Of a stretch of 38,203 nucleotides of DNA, positions 16,788-25,900 are shown one piece after another. The first letter of the stretch is position 1. Each line of letters starts with the position of its first letter. Under the pieces are notes generated by a model. The model had not been told where the DNA came from. It saw only the letters and a program-made list of their open reading frames with translations, and did no database searches. A program made the translations under genes and the position numbers. Origin of the DNA: JBBRCE01 sp038205115 (GTDB taxonomy: Bacteria; Planctomycetota; Planctomycetia; Pirellulales; JBBRCE01); NCBI GenBank assembly GCA_038205115.1, contig JBBRCE010000048.1:1-38203 (forward strand). Reading direction: 5' to 3'.

Positions 16788-17091
16788 TTTGCCGCGCACC
16801 TGTTTCACCGCGCACGATTTTCACGTTCAACCAACGCGAAATGACGTCGTCAGTTGTCTTGCTCGCTCGTGCAGTTTGCCCTGCACAAGCGGGAAGCACG
16901 CTGCCGAAGTCATTTCGCGCGTGTGTTTTTATCGTAGTCTCGCGCACTGTCTGGGGTTACACAAGGCCGGCGGGTTCAAATACAATCGGACAGTTCGCAA
17001 TCCGGGCCGCGACGCGCGTGTTGCTGGGCGGCGGATTGATACCTTGCCGGGTGAAACGGTCGCCTCGAAAACGCTGCTCACGAGACAACGC
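16788..17091. other. ftsK-ald intergenic region with a nested inverted repeat
   Basis: The 304 bp contain an 11-bp perfect inverted repeat, CGCGAAATGAC (16835-16845) and GTCATTTCGCG (16909-16919). It encloses a smaller hairpin, GTGCAG (16869-16874) with CTGCAC (16881-16886). No T-tract follows, so it is not a standard intrinsic terminator. It could be a regulatory structure or a small palindromic element. No gene is visible, although one reading frame continuous with ald is open across the gap. Confidence 0.5.
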
Positions 17092-18198
17092 ATGATTATC
17101 GGCGTACCAAAAGAAGTGAAGCTGGACGAATATCGCGTGGCCATGCTGCCGGTGGGCGCGGAAGAACTGGTGCGCCGCGGACACCAGGTGCTGATCGAAA
17201 CCGACGCAGGCATTGGCAGCGGCTTGAACGATGCCGATTACGCCGAGGTGGGCGCTACGATCCTGCCAAGCGCTGAGGGCATCTTTGCGCAGGCGGAGAT
17301 GATCGTCAAAGTCAAGGAACCGCTGCCGCAGGAATGGCCGCTGCTGCGCAGCGGGCAGATCGTATTTACGTACTTTCACTTTGCCGCCGATCGCCATCTG
17401 ACCGATGCCGTGCTGCACTCGGGCGTAACGGCTGTGGCCTACGAAACCCTGCGCGACGATCAAGGCCGGCTGCCGCTGCTCACGCCAATGAGCGAAGTGG
17501 CCGGGCGGATGAGCATTCAGGAAGGCGCCAAATATCTCGAACGCCCGCAGCAGGGCCGCGGCATTTTGCTGGCCGGAGTGCCGGGCGTGGCGCCCGCCAA
17601 TGTGACCATCCTGGGCGGCGGAGTAGTGGGCGCCAACGCGGCCAAAATGGCTGCCGGGTTTGGCGCCAACATCGGCATTCTGGACATCAACATGGATCGC
17701 CTGCGGTACTTGGACGACATCATGCCGCCCAACGTCAATGTGCTGTTCAGCGACCGCCACACCATCCGCCAGCAACTCGCCCAAGCGGACCTAGTGATTG
17801 GTGCGGTGCTGGTGCCGGGCGCCAAAGCGCCGCGACTGATTCAGCGCGCGGACCTCAAACTGATGAAACCCGGCAGCGTAATCATCGACGTGGCCATCGA
17901 TCAAGGCGGCTGCGTCGAGACTAGCCGTCCCACCACGCACAGCGAGCCAACTTACATGGTGGACGAGGTGCTGCACTACTGCGTCACCAACATGCCGGGC
18001 GCGGTCGGCCGCACTAGCACCTATGCGCTGTGCAACGTGACGTTGCCGTGGGTGCTGCAGATTGCCAAGCGGGGCATTCTGCAGGCTGCGCGAGCGCTGC
18101 CGCCAATTGCCGCGGCCATTAATATTCACGCCCACCGCGTAACCAACGCGGCTGTGGCCGAAACGTTCGGCTTGGAGTTGACGGACGTGCTGCTGTAG
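17092..18198 (+). CDS. ald: Alanine dehydrogenase
   Basis: This 368-residue NAD-dependent enzyme interconverts L-alanine with pyruvate and ammonium. Its length is normal for the family. The key residues match the numbering of the M. tuberculosis enzyme: R15 (substrate), K75, H96 and D270, all seen in context (DEYR, VKVKEP, TYFHF, VAIDQGG). The NAD-binding loop GGGVVG is at 175-180, and NMPGAVGRTSTYAL near the C-terminus is typical. The frame is open upstream into ftsK, but the family N-terminus MIIGVPKE starts at this ATG. ald lies after ftsK on the same strand, separated by ~300 bp, so separate transcription is likely. Confidence 0.96.
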   Translation: MIIGVPKEVKLDEYRVAMLPVGAEELVRRGHQVLIETDAGIGSGLNDADYAEVGATILPSAEGIFAQAEMIVKVKEPLPQEWPLLRSGQIVFTYFHFAADRHLTDAVLHSGVTAVAYETLRDDQGRLPLLTPMSEVAGRMSIQEGAKYLERPQQGRGILLAGVPGVAPANVTILGGGVVGANAAKMAAGFGANIGILDINMDRLRYLDDIMPPNVNVLFSDRHTIRQQLAQADLVIGAVLVPGAKAPRLIQRADLKLMKPGSVIIDVAIDQGGCVETSRPTTHSEPTYMVDEVLHYCVTNMPGAVGRTSTYALCNVTLPWVLQIAKRGILQAARALPPIAAAINIHAHRVTNAAVAETFGLELTDVLL

Positions 18199-18298
18199 GG
18201 AGCAAGCGAAAAAGCACGTCCCTGGCCGATAGCCGCAGCGACGATTCGCACGGCCCTCGATTGGCGCTTCGAAGTTGGCATTCCGGCGCGGGTCTGGT

Positions 18299-21200
18299 CT
18301 AACGATTGAACAAAAACGCCGGGCTATTCAGCAGCGCCCAGGCGAGGTCTTGAGCGCCCAGCAGGCGAGCGTCGCCGCGGCTGCTGGCGGCGCTGACGGC
18401 CGCTTTGAGTCGGGCAAGTTCCGGATCGAGCGATTCGAAGTGCTTGGCCAGTTCGGCCTTTTGGGCCGCGGTGCGCTGGTCGGCGGGCGTGGCTAGCAAC
18501 TTGGCGATGTTGTCGGCCGGGCCTTTCAGGCTGATCGGTCGAGGCGCGTTGGTGACCGCCAGCCGGAATTTGCCCAGCAGATGTTTGCCGTCATGAAATT
18601 GCTGATCCAGCGTAAACGTGAGCAGCGTTCCGTTCTCGAAGCCGACGTTATCTTTGGTTTCGAAGATGGCGAGATGATCCTGGCCGGCTTTCCCGCCGGC
18701 ACCCATCAGGCCCCAACCGGTGACGACGTTACCGTCGATGGCACCGACGACGCTCAGATTGGGCTGGCTGAAATCGGCTTGCGCGTTCTCCAGTTTGATC
18801 GGCGTGGTTTTGCTGCGCTGTTCGAGCGGCGCGGCGGCCAACTTGAATTCGCTGAGTACGGCGTTGCCGTTAGGCGCGCGGCCCGGCCCGCCGCCGGGCA
18901 AGCTGGCGTCGCCTAAGACTTCCAGCCGCACGCCGGTGATGTTTTTGAGCTGTGTTTTGGCGGTGACGATGTAAGTATCTTTTTCGAGCTTGCCGGACAC
19001 CAAGATCGAGTGATCCGCGTTGACTTTAAACGTACCGCCGATGGCGGAAATGGTGTTTTCCGGTTCCAGCAAGGTCCAGGCAGGCGCAGTCTGGTTGTGC
19101 TCCCATTGGGCCTGTCGCTCGGGCAGCGACGCCTGATAGGCAGTCAGCGATTCGGCCGCTTTTTGACGTTCGCCATCGTCCGCGCCCTTGAGGCTGGCGA
19201 CGCCGGCGGCTGTTTCCGCGCTGGTTGGTGGGCGATTCAAAATTCGCAGGAACAGTTCGTCCACCACCCGGGCGTCGTCCTTTTCCGTGGCCACGAGTTT
19301 TTGGATGGCGTTATTCGGTTCGGCAATGGCATCGGCCAGTGTGGGACCGTTGACCAGGTTCAGCGCCTGACTGAGCATCACGCCGCCAACGCGTTCGCAT
19401 TCGCAAGAACTTTGCCGCGGCGGCCGACCGAACAAATCCAGAAAGCCGTCCGACGAATTGACGCTCGAATCACGCTGCTCCGCCGCGCGGGCGTTGACCG
19501 GCATGCCAGACAGCCGCCGCGTGGAACCGGTGACCTGGAAGACCGTGTCGTACAGCACTTCGGCCGGCAACCGACGGGCGATGGCGTGCGAGTAATTCAC
19601 GCCGTCGTCTTCGTTCCAGCGGTTGGTGCCGAGCGAGAGTTGGTACACCCGCGACTTGCAGATCAACCGCACCATGGCTTGGGCATCGAAGCCGGAGCGA
19701 ATGAAATCTTCGGTCAAGCGATCCAGTAATTCCGGATTCGTGGGCGGATTGCCGGCGCGAATGTCGTCGACCGGTTCGATCAAGCCTACGCCGGTCAGAT
19801 AGCTCCACAGCCGATTAACGTAGCTCCGCGCGAAGTATTCGTTTTCGGCCGAAGTCGCCCAGCGCGCGAATTGCTCGCGGGGGGCAATGTCGGTGGCGGG
19901 CATATCCGGCAACTGATACGGAAACGAGGCCGTCATCACGGCGTTGCTGTTGGGATGGCGAACTTCGCCGCTGTCTTGATCGAAAATGATTTCGCCCAGG
20001 GCTTTCATGCCTTCGACATCGCCGCCGCCGAGTTTTTTCTCGGCGTGTTTGGGATCGTCTTTACGACCGACCTTGGCAAAGTAGGCCGCCAGGCTCCAAT
20101 GTTGATCCTGCGTCCAACGTTCGAAGGGATGATCGTGGCACTTGTTGCAGTTGAAGCGCACGCCCAGGAAGAGCTGCGTGGTGTTCTCCATGACTTCGTC
20201 CGGCTTGCGCAGTACTTTGTAGTATGAGGCGGGCGGATTTTCCAGATTCGAGCCGCTGGCGGTCAGTACGCGGAACACAAACTGATCGTACGGCAAGTTG
20301 CTGGAAACGGCCTGCTTGATCCAGTTGCGCATCGCCCAGGCGCCTTCTTCACCGAGTTGCTTGTTGTTGACTTGCAGCAAGTCGGCCCACTTGTTGGTCC
20401 AATGCTCGATATATTCGCCGCTGCCGATGAGTTGATCGATCAATTCGTCGCGCTTGAGTCGCGAGTCGCGGGTGTCGGCCGCAAAGGCGCGAATCTGCGC
20501 GGGAGTTGGCGGCAGGCCGGTCAGATCGAGCGAAATCCGGCGAAGAAATTCAACGTCGCTGCACAGACCGCTGGGCGCGGTTTTGACACGCTGCAACTTG
20601 GCATAGACGAGATGATCGATATAGTTGTTCTCCGGCTGCGGCTGCCAGGCAAAGCCGCTGCGATCGCCCATCACGGTGACCATGGCGGCGGTGTATTTGC
20701 CTTCGTAGCGGACCAGAATGGCCGACTCGCCGCGGCGCAGCGCGGTCACCACGCCTTGCTTGTTGCACTCGGTGACTTCGATATTGCCGCTCTCGACGAA
20801 CGACTCGGCCGTGACATCGCGAGTGGAACCGTCGGCGTACGTGGCCAGTACCGCAAACTGCTGCCTCATGCCTGGCAGGGCGATGATCGGCGCGGCAGGC
20901 GAGACCTCGATCTTGGCGACGCGCGACGTTTTGCTGTCAAACTTGGCGCCTTCGACGATCCAGGCTTTGAGTAGCTCGTAATTGGGCTGGCCTTGCTGCG
21001 TGAGCACACCGCCGACATGCGGCACCGCGCCGGAGATTTTTTCCAACATCAGACTCTGCTCGGGACTGGCGCGGTTGAAACGCCGTGCGGCCAGATCGTC
21101 GGTCAGTGCGCGAAAATCGTAGGCGGCGTCGTAACCGCGGAGCGAAAGTTTGAAACCATTCTTGCCGTTCAGCGAGCCGTGGCAGGTGCCTTGATTGCAG

Positions 21201-21622
21201 CCAACTTTGGACATCACCGGCATCACCTCGCGCACGAAGCTGACGTCGTGCGGATCATGCAATCCGCTGACCTTGACCGGAACTGTCACCGTTTGCTCGG
21301 CCAGCGAAAAACTGAGTTCGCCTTGGCCGTCGGCTTTCGGCCGTACCAAACCGGTTTCGGAGATTTTCACTTGCGCCGAGTCCGGCAGCTTAACCAGGCG
21401 GGTGACGTCAACCCGTTCGCCGGATTCCAGGCGAGCGGTCAGCAGCAGTTGGGCATAATCGAAGCGGTGCTTCAAATCGATGCTGGTCGGCCGCGCTTCG
21501 ATGGCAACGACCTTGGCGCCGGGCGGCAACGTTTCGTCCGCGCGGCCCACGGGGGCACTGGCCGTTAGGCAGGAAAAGCATAGGGCAAACAGCACGACCG
21601 AACAGCGAGTGGAGCGGATCAC
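18299..21622 (-). CDS. PSCyt2/PSD1 (DUF1549/DUF1553) planctomycete cytochrome-like protein
   Basis: This exported protein has about 1107 residues. A signal peptide is followed by a haem-type motif in GCNQGTCHGSLNGK, then an Ig-like Big_2 domain (IALPGMRQQFAVLATYADGSTRDVT). DUF1549 follows (FLRRISLDLTGLPPT to CNKCHDHPFERWTQ, a C-x2-CH motif), then DUF1553 (REQFARWATSAENEYFARSYVNRLW) and a beta-rich insert. The end NSPAFLFNR is typical of the family. These proteins are abundant in planctomycetes. They have been linked to polysaccharide use on genomic grounds, but their chemistry is not established. I chose the GTG at 21622 because AGGA lies 7 nt upstream and it starts a clean signal peptide (IRSTRCSVVLFALCFSCL). 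ATGs at 21652 and 21676 are alternatives. It is downstream of and probably cotranscribed with the WD40/cytochrome gene, 97 bp away. Confidence 0.9.
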   Translation of the reverse strand: MIRSTRCSVVLFALCFSCLTASAPVGRADETLPPGAKVVAIEARPTSIDLKHRFDYAQLLLTARLESGERVDVTRLVKLPDSAQVKISETGLVRPKADGQGELSFSLAEQTVTVPVKVSGLHDPHDVSFVREVMPVMSKVGCNQGTCHGSLNGKNGFKLSLRGYDAAYDFRALTDDLAARRFNRASPEQSLMLEKISGAVPHVGGVLTQQGQPNYELLKAWIVEGAKFDSKTSRVAKIEVSPAAPIIALPGMRQQFAVLATYADGSTRDVTAESFVESGNIEVTECNKQGVVTALRRGESAILVRYEGKYTAAMVTVMGDRSGFAWQPQPENNYIDHLVYAKLQRVKTAPSGLCSDVEFLRRISLDLTGLPPTPAQIRAFAADTRDSRLKRDELIDQLIGSGEYIEHWTNKWADLLQVNNKQLGEEGAWAMRNWIKQAVSSNLPYDQFVFRVLTASGSNLENPPASYYKVLRKPDEVMENTTQLFLGVRFNCNKCHDHPFERWTQDQHWSLAAYFAKVGRKDDPKHAEKKLGGGDVEGMKALGEIIFDQDSGEVRHPNSNAVMTASFPYQLPDMPATDIAPREQFARWATSAENEYFARSYVNRLWSYLTGVGLIEPVDDIRAGNPPTNPELLDRLTEDFIRSGFDAQAMVRLICKSRVYQLSLGTNRWNEDDGVNYSHAIARRLPAEVLYDTVFQVTGSTRRLSGMPVNARAAEQRDSSVNSSDGFLDLFGRPPRQSSCECERVGGVMLSQALNLVNGPTLADAIAEPNNAIQKLVATEKDDARVVDELFLRILNRPPTSAETAAGVASLKGADDGERQKAAESLTAYQASLPERQAQWEHNQTAPAWTLLEPENTISAIGGTFKVNADHSILVSGKLEKDTYIVTAKTQLKNITGVRLEVLGDASLPGGGPGRAPNGNAVLSEFKLAAAPLEQRSKTTPIKLENAQADFSQPNLSVVGAIDGNVVTGWGLMGAGGKAGQDHLAIFETKDNVGFENGTLLTFTLDQQFHDGKHLLGKFRLAVTNAPRPISLKGPADNIAKLLATPADQRTAAQKAELAKHFESLDPELARLKAAVSAASSRGDARLLGAQDLAWALLNSPAFLFNR

Positions 21623-21719
21623 GGACAGTTCCTGAGCAGGATGGAATTTCATAGTCGCGGCTGTTGCGTGTGACAAATTGACGTTGAATTGCTGCGTGAC
21701 AAAGTCGCTGGGCGAGCGG

Positions 21720-23159
21720 CTATTTTACGCCGGTCGTCGCCGGTTTTTCCCAGGGCGAGGGTCGAAACGATTTTAGCGGCTTGCCGGTTTGCGAGTCGAG
21801 CAAATAGACTTCGCCCGTGTAGCCGGCGGCAGCGATCGTTTTGCCGTCGCTGCTGAAGGTGGTGGCGAAGATCGGCCCGCCTTGATCGAACTCACTGACC
21901 AACTTACCGTCGTTGGCATTGTAGACCCGCACTTGCCCGGTGCCATCGTGGCTACTGCCGACCACAAACTGATTGCCATCGGGGCTGTATTGAATGGAGT
22001 AAATTCGGCCTGGCAGCGCGTCGAAGCTACGGATCAGATTGAAGTCATCGCCGATCTTACGTTGTTTGTCGGCTTCGCGGAACACGCGAAAAATCTTGGG
22101 CACGCCGTCGGCGCCGCCGGTCACCACTTCGTCTTTGGTCGGATGCCGATCGATGGCCGCCAGCCCGCCTTTGAGCGCGCCGGGCGTGATGCTGGTGATG
22201 TTGTCGACAAACCGCTGCGTGGCGACTTCGATCAGCTTCATCGAACGGTCGCGGCTCACGGAAATCAGGTTTTGCGAATTGGAAGAAAACACTGTGCCGA
22301 GCACCCAATCGCTATGCGCGCCTTGAAACAGCAGTTGGTTGCCGGTGGTCGAGTCGATGGCTCGCACGCCGTTATCGGCCGCGCCAAACGCAATTTTGCC
22401 GCCATCGGCCGACCAACTCGCGCCGTACAGCGTATCGTAGCTGACCATCTGCGAGAGCAACTGTTGCTGCTGGGCGACGTCCCAAACTTGCACTTCGCCA
22501 AATCGGCAGGGCGAGCCGCCGCAGACGGCCAGTCGCTTGCCATCGGGCGAAAACGCCACGGTTTGCAGCCGTTCTGCCTGCCCCACCAGGCGGGCCACCA
22601 GCGCCGAACCATCGGCTTTGTACAACAGTGCTTCGTGATATCCGCTGATGGCCAGCAGACTGTCGTCGGGCGAAAAATCCAAAGACGTAATCACCGGCGG
22701 CGCCTCGTACGTCGGCGGATGCGCGGCGTCGATCACCGCGAGCGCCGTGGCAGGCGTGTCGTCGGCGGCGCCTTCGGAAATCCAGCGGCGGACGAGTTCC
22801 ACCTCTTTTTCCGACAGCGTCGGCTTATCCTTGGGCATCGACGCTTTGCCCTGCGGACCTTTTTTGTCCGGCGTGATCATCGCCAGCAAATTGCTTTTTT
22901 CGGGGCTGCCGGGCACGATGGCCGCGTCGTGGCTCTCGCCCGCTTTGAACATGGCGGTTCGCGAGGTGATATCGTAACTGCCTTCGTGCTTGCCCTGACT
23001 ATGGCAACCTTGGCACTGCACCACGAAGATCGGCTTCACCTCACGATAGAAGCTGACCTTGGGGACGGGGGCGGCGTCAGTTGCCGGCGCGGCGGCCCAA
23101 ACTGAGGCTGCCGAGCAGAGCGCGATCGCCACGGCCAAACGATATGATTTTGCAAACAT
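21720..23159 (-). CDS. PSCyt1 haem domain fused to WD40 repeats
   Basis: This protein has about 479 residues. A signal peptide (FAKSYRLAVAIALCSAASVWA) is followed by a PSCyt1 domain (FYREVKPIFVVQCQGCHSQGKHEG, haem motif C-x2-CH). That domain ends with the usual MPKDKPTLSEKEVELVRRWISEGA. A WD40 beta-propeller fills the rest, with repeats such as LDFSPDDSLLAISG, VAFSPDGKRLAVCG and IQYSPDGNQFVVGS. The architecture is characteristic of planctomycetes. The protein is predicted periplasmic and may pass electrons or bind a partner; the neighbouring PSCyt2/PSD1 protein is the natural candidate. The ATG at 23159 starts a cleaner signal peptide than the one at 23183; neither has a clear Shine-Dalgarno. 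Confidence 0.9.
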   Translation of the reverse strand: MFAKSYRLAVAIALCSAASVWAAAPATDAAPVPKVSFYREVKPIFVVQCQGCHSQGKHEGSYDITSRTAMFKAGESHDAAIVPGSPEKSNLLAMITPDKKGPQGKASMPKDKPTLSEKEVELVRRWISEGAADDTPATALAVIDAAHPPTYEAPPVITSLDFSPDDSLLAISGYHEALLYKADGSALVARLVGQAERLQTVAFSPDGKRLAVCGGSPCRFGEVQVWDVAQQQQLLSQMVSYDTLYGASWSADGGKIAFGAADNGVRAIDSTTGNQLLFQGAHSDWVLGTVFSSNSQNLISVSRDRSMKLIEVATQRFVDNITSITPGALKGGLAAIDRHPTKDEVVTGGADGVPKIFRVFREADKQRKIGDDFNLIRSFDALPGRIYSIQYSPDGNQFVVGSSHDGTGQVRVYNANDGKLVSEFDQGGPIFATTFSSDGKTIAAAGYTGEVYLLDSQTGKPLKSFRPSPWEKPATTGVK

Positions 23160-23409
23160 CCAGAAACCAGTGCGAAGGGGCATGCGGCCGGAACAGCGCG
23201 CCGTGTCAGGCAGGAAACAACTCGGGGGGAGTCAACCGACCGCACAACACGCCGCGGCCCGCTTTTGACTGACTCTATTCTAACCGCTGTTCGCCAAGAT
23301 CGGAAGCGTTTTTGACGAATTGCCGGCGCGCGAAGGCCATCCGCGCGAGTCGCGATAACGGGCGTTACGAGCAGTAAACTCGCTATTTCGGGCCACAGAT
23401 GGCACGACG

Positions 23410-24891
23410 CTACTCCACCAACATCACGTCCTTGGCGGCCGGCAGCGGCCTGCTGGGCGAAATATTGACGCCCAGCACAGGCACCAGACGCGCGCTGCCG
23501 GAGGCAATGGTCAAGTCGAACGTGCCGTCGCCAATCAGGATGACGTGTCCCCACTTGGCGTACACGGCACCGTTGAGCGAAGCGTTGCCGAGCAAGGCCT
23601 GGTGGGTGATCACGATGGGTAGAAAATCTTGTCGACGCTGGTAGATCAACATCCCATTGAAGGCGCTGCCAGCGTCTTGCAATGGCGAAAAGCTACTCGA
23701 CGTCAGCGCGGCGTTGATCAACACGCTGGGCAGCAGCGTCAACAATGCCGGATTGGCTGGCCGCGTTTCTCCGTCCGCGCTGTCGGGCGAACCATTGGCG
23801 GCGTTGTAATTGGCGGAGTTGGTCAGGTAGAACGTGACGCCGCTGGCCGTCACTGAACCGCCCACGATGTTCAGCCCAATGCCAGTCAGAGGGCTGACGT
23901 TCCGAATGATGTACACGCCGGGCTGAAAGATCACCGAACCGGAAATGACTTCGATGTATTCGTAAACGCCCGGTTGCAGCACAGTGGGTGCAAACACCAG
24001 CGGGATGGACAACACCGTGGCACTGCCGCGCAGCGTGGCCGAAACATTGTGCGAATCGGCGGCTGTCGAGGGCGCCGGCAGTGATTTATAAGGATCGGGC
24101 ACTTGCATCCGGTTGGCGTGCAGCGGGCTCTTTTTGCTGGAGTCGTAGTTCGAATAATTGCGCGGATCATCAACGCCGCCCGCCACGCGGATATCGCGGG
24201 CTTGCAGTCGCGTGAGCGGCAGCAGCGGCGTACAAGAAATGCTGTAGGGCGGACCCGCGCAGGGACCAGCGGGGCGTCCCTGTTCATCGAATCCACCCCA
24301 TTTGGTGTTCACGAGTACGGCGCCGTCGACGCGCGCGGCTCCGACGCCCAAAATCTCCAGCCCACCGAGAATGGCCGGAAAACCGATGATCGGAGTGGGG
24401 CCCAGGATAGGCGCCAACGATAGCGCCGGTGGCGAGGGATCTAAAATCTGAATCGCGGCGGGCGCGGTTGATGTTTCGTATCCGGCCACCGCCCGCGACA
24501 CGACGTTCACTTGCGACGCGGCGCCCACCAATTGAATCAAACGGGGTTTGTAACTGCCGATGGTTATGACTTCCGCAAAGCCGGCTCTGCCAGCGTAACT
24601 GCCGGTGAGCGGCGGCATGTTGCACGTTACCTGTGCGCTACTAAAACCGTTGATCGTCCGCACGTAATTTTGCGCGGTGGAGGTTGCCGCGGCAGCGGAC
24701 TTGTTCAGCGATAAATCCATGGCTGCGGCGGTTGCGGCGGCATCGGTGGCGTGCTGCAAATTACGGCGATCGGAGAGCAGCAGGCCGCCATCCAGCGACA
24801 GGCCCACAATGCCCAGTATGGCCGGCAGCGTCACCAACACAAAAACCAGCACTTTGCCGGCGCGCGGTCGTCGGAAGTCGCGGAACTGCAT
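23410..24891 (-). CDS. TadG-like pilus-assembly/envelope protein
   Basis: This 493-residue protein has a TadG-type N-terminus: a basic start (RDFRRPRAGK), a hydrophobic segment (VLVFVLVTLPAILGIVGLSLDGG), then DRRNLQHATDAAATAAAMDL. That last stretch is the signature of the putative Flp pilus-assembly TadE/G-like domain. The remaining ~420 residues look beta-rich and Gly/Ser/Pro-rich, with no haem, metal or VWA motif that I can recognise. In Tad systems TadG-like proteins sit in the envelope with the minor pseudopilins. It is the last gene of the operon, 16 bp after the preceding one. The ATG at 24891 has AGGTG upstream. Confidence 0.8.
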   Translation of the reverse strand: MQFRDFRRPRAGKVLVFVLVTLPAILGIVGLSLDGGLLLSDRRNLQHATDAAATAAAMDLSLNKSAAAATSTAQNYVRTINGFSSAQVTCNMPPLTGSYAGRAGFAEVITIGSYKPRLIQLVGAASQVNVVSRAVAGYETSTAPAAIQILDPSPPALSLAPILGPTPIIGFPAILGGLEILGVGAARVDGAVLVNTKWGGFDEQGRPAGPCAGPPYSISCTPLLPLTRLQARDIRVAGGVDDPRNYSNYDSSKKSPLHANRMQVPDPYKSLPAPSTAADSHNVSATLRGSATVLSIPLVFAPTVLQPGVYEYIEVISGSVIFQPGVYIIRNVSPLTGIGLNIVGGSVTASGVTFYLTNSANYNAANGSPDSADGETRPANPALLTLLPSVLINAALTSSSFSPLQDAGSAFNGMLIYQRRQDFLPIVITHQALLGNASLNGAVYAKWGHVILIGDGTFDLTIASGSARLVPVLGVNISPSRPLPAAKDVMLVE

Positions 24892-24907
24892 CGTTTCACC
24901 TGTGGGG

Positions 24908-25390
24908 CTAATGGACAATTCGCATGGTGCAAGTTGTCTGTAAGTTGAGCGGACCGTAAATGTTGAAGGCCGGCACCAGCGGCTTGTGCGTGTAATTGAG
25001 TTGCACCACGACGCGGCAATTCTCTTGGATATCGCCGTCGGGCCAGGTTAACCGCACGCTGACGTCGGCCGGGTTGGTGAGTATCAGCGACTGCGCCACC
25101 AGCGCGGCGGGTTCACTTTGACTCGCGGCGCTGGTGCTGATGGCCGCCGGACCCCAACTGGTTTTCTCGGGCGCGGCCAACGCGCCACGGATGATGGACT
25201 CGCGGGCCAACGCTTCGGCCGCGGCGTTGAGTTCGGAATCATGAAAGACCGCCAGGCCTAAGTCGAATATGACAAACACCACCAGCAATAAAACGCTTAG
25301 CACCAGCGCGCGTGCGACGGCCACGACGCCACGGCGAACGTGCGGGCGGCGCGGGAATTCCGGCAGCCGGTTGACCATGAATTTGTTCAT
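24908..25390 (-). CDS. TadE/TadF-like pseudopilin
   Basis: This 160-residue protein has a basic N-terminus (RRPHVRRG) followed by a hydrophobic helix (VLSVLLLVVFVIFDLGLAVF) and NAAAEALARESIIRG, the arrangement seen in TadE/TadF minor pilins. The C-terminal half is beta-like (VRLTWPDGDIQENCRVVVQLNY) and contains a pair of cysteines. The normal RGxxxxE recognition motif is degenerate (RRGVVAVAR). The start overlaps the stop of the upstream gene (TGATG), so the two are translationally coupled. The exact start within the first residues is uncertain. Confidence 0.75.
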   Translation of the reverse strand: MNKFMVNRLPEFPRRPHVRRGVVAVARALVLSVLLLVVFVIFDLGLAVFHDSELNAAAEALARESIIRGALAAPEKTSWGPAAISTSAASQSEPAALVAQSLILTNPADVSVRLTWPDGDIQENCRVVVQLNYTHKPLVPAFNIYGPLNLQTTCTMRIVH

Positions 25391-25881
25391 CAGCGAATCT
25401 CCCGCATGATAACCGCGTGGCGGACGTTCACCGTCGATGGCAAACCGGGCCAAGCGACGACCGTCTGAAATGGGTAAAGCACGTCCACGGAAACCTGGTC
25501 CAAGCCGTCGGCATCGGGTGTGGTTGCGATGTTAACTGTCAGATTGGCGGCGTTAAATCCGCTTTGGTTTTGTAGCTCGTCGGTTACGGTTTGACGTACC
25601 TCGGCGAGCCAAGCAGCTTGGGTGTAAGCGGAATGGCCATGCGTGCTGCCGTATTCGGAACTGAGCCGCGCCGCGTTGGCCACTGTTTGATAGGCGGCCA
25701 CAATCCGGCCAAAGTCGGCCGTGGCCAGCGCAAACAAAATCAGAAGCGGACACGTGATGGCAAACTCGACCAGCGCCGCGCCGCGGCGACGCGGCAGCAG
25801 ACGACGGTGATATCGGCCCAACGATGGGCGTTGCCGCCACGACTGGAGATGGCAGCGGTGACTGGAGGATCGGCCTGGCAT
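25390..25881 (-). CDS. TadE-like pseudopilin
   Basis: This 163-residue protein has a long basic leader and then RRRGAALVEFAITCPLLILFALATADFGRIV, a classic TadE motif: G, then E within the first residues of the hydrophobic segment. VANAARLSSEYGS and a beta-rich C-terminus follow. TadE proteins are processed by the TadV prepilin peptidase and act as minor pilins needed for Flp pilus assembly. The ATG at 25881 follows CAGGCAACTCC. The stop overlaps the start of the next gene by one base (TGATG). Confidence 0.85.
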   Translation of the reverse strand: MPGRSSSHRCHLQSWRQRPSLGRYHRRLLPRRRGAALVEFAITCPLLILFALATADFGRIVAAYQTVANAARLSSEYGSTHGHSAYTQAAWLAEVRQTVTDELQNQSGFNAANLTVNIATTPDADGLDQVSVDVLYPFQTVVAWPGLPSTVNVRHAVIMREIR

Positions 25882-25900
25882 GGAGTTGCCTGTGATGAAC

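Noticed and set aside
16802..16826. TTCACCGCG as a further copy of the dispersed repeat arm
   Set aside because: Similarity ends after 9 bases; it is too short to distinguish from chance.
16531..17091. 187-residue N-terminal extension of alanine dehydrogenase overlapping ftsK
   Set aside because: The ald family starts at MIIGVPKE and the key residues number correctly from there; the extension is a shadow frame of the ftsK tail plus intergenic DNA.
20357..21568. Long rightward open frames inside the PSCyt2/PSD1 gene
   Set aside because: They are antisense shadows in GC-rich coding DNA; the minus-strand protein has clear domains throughout.
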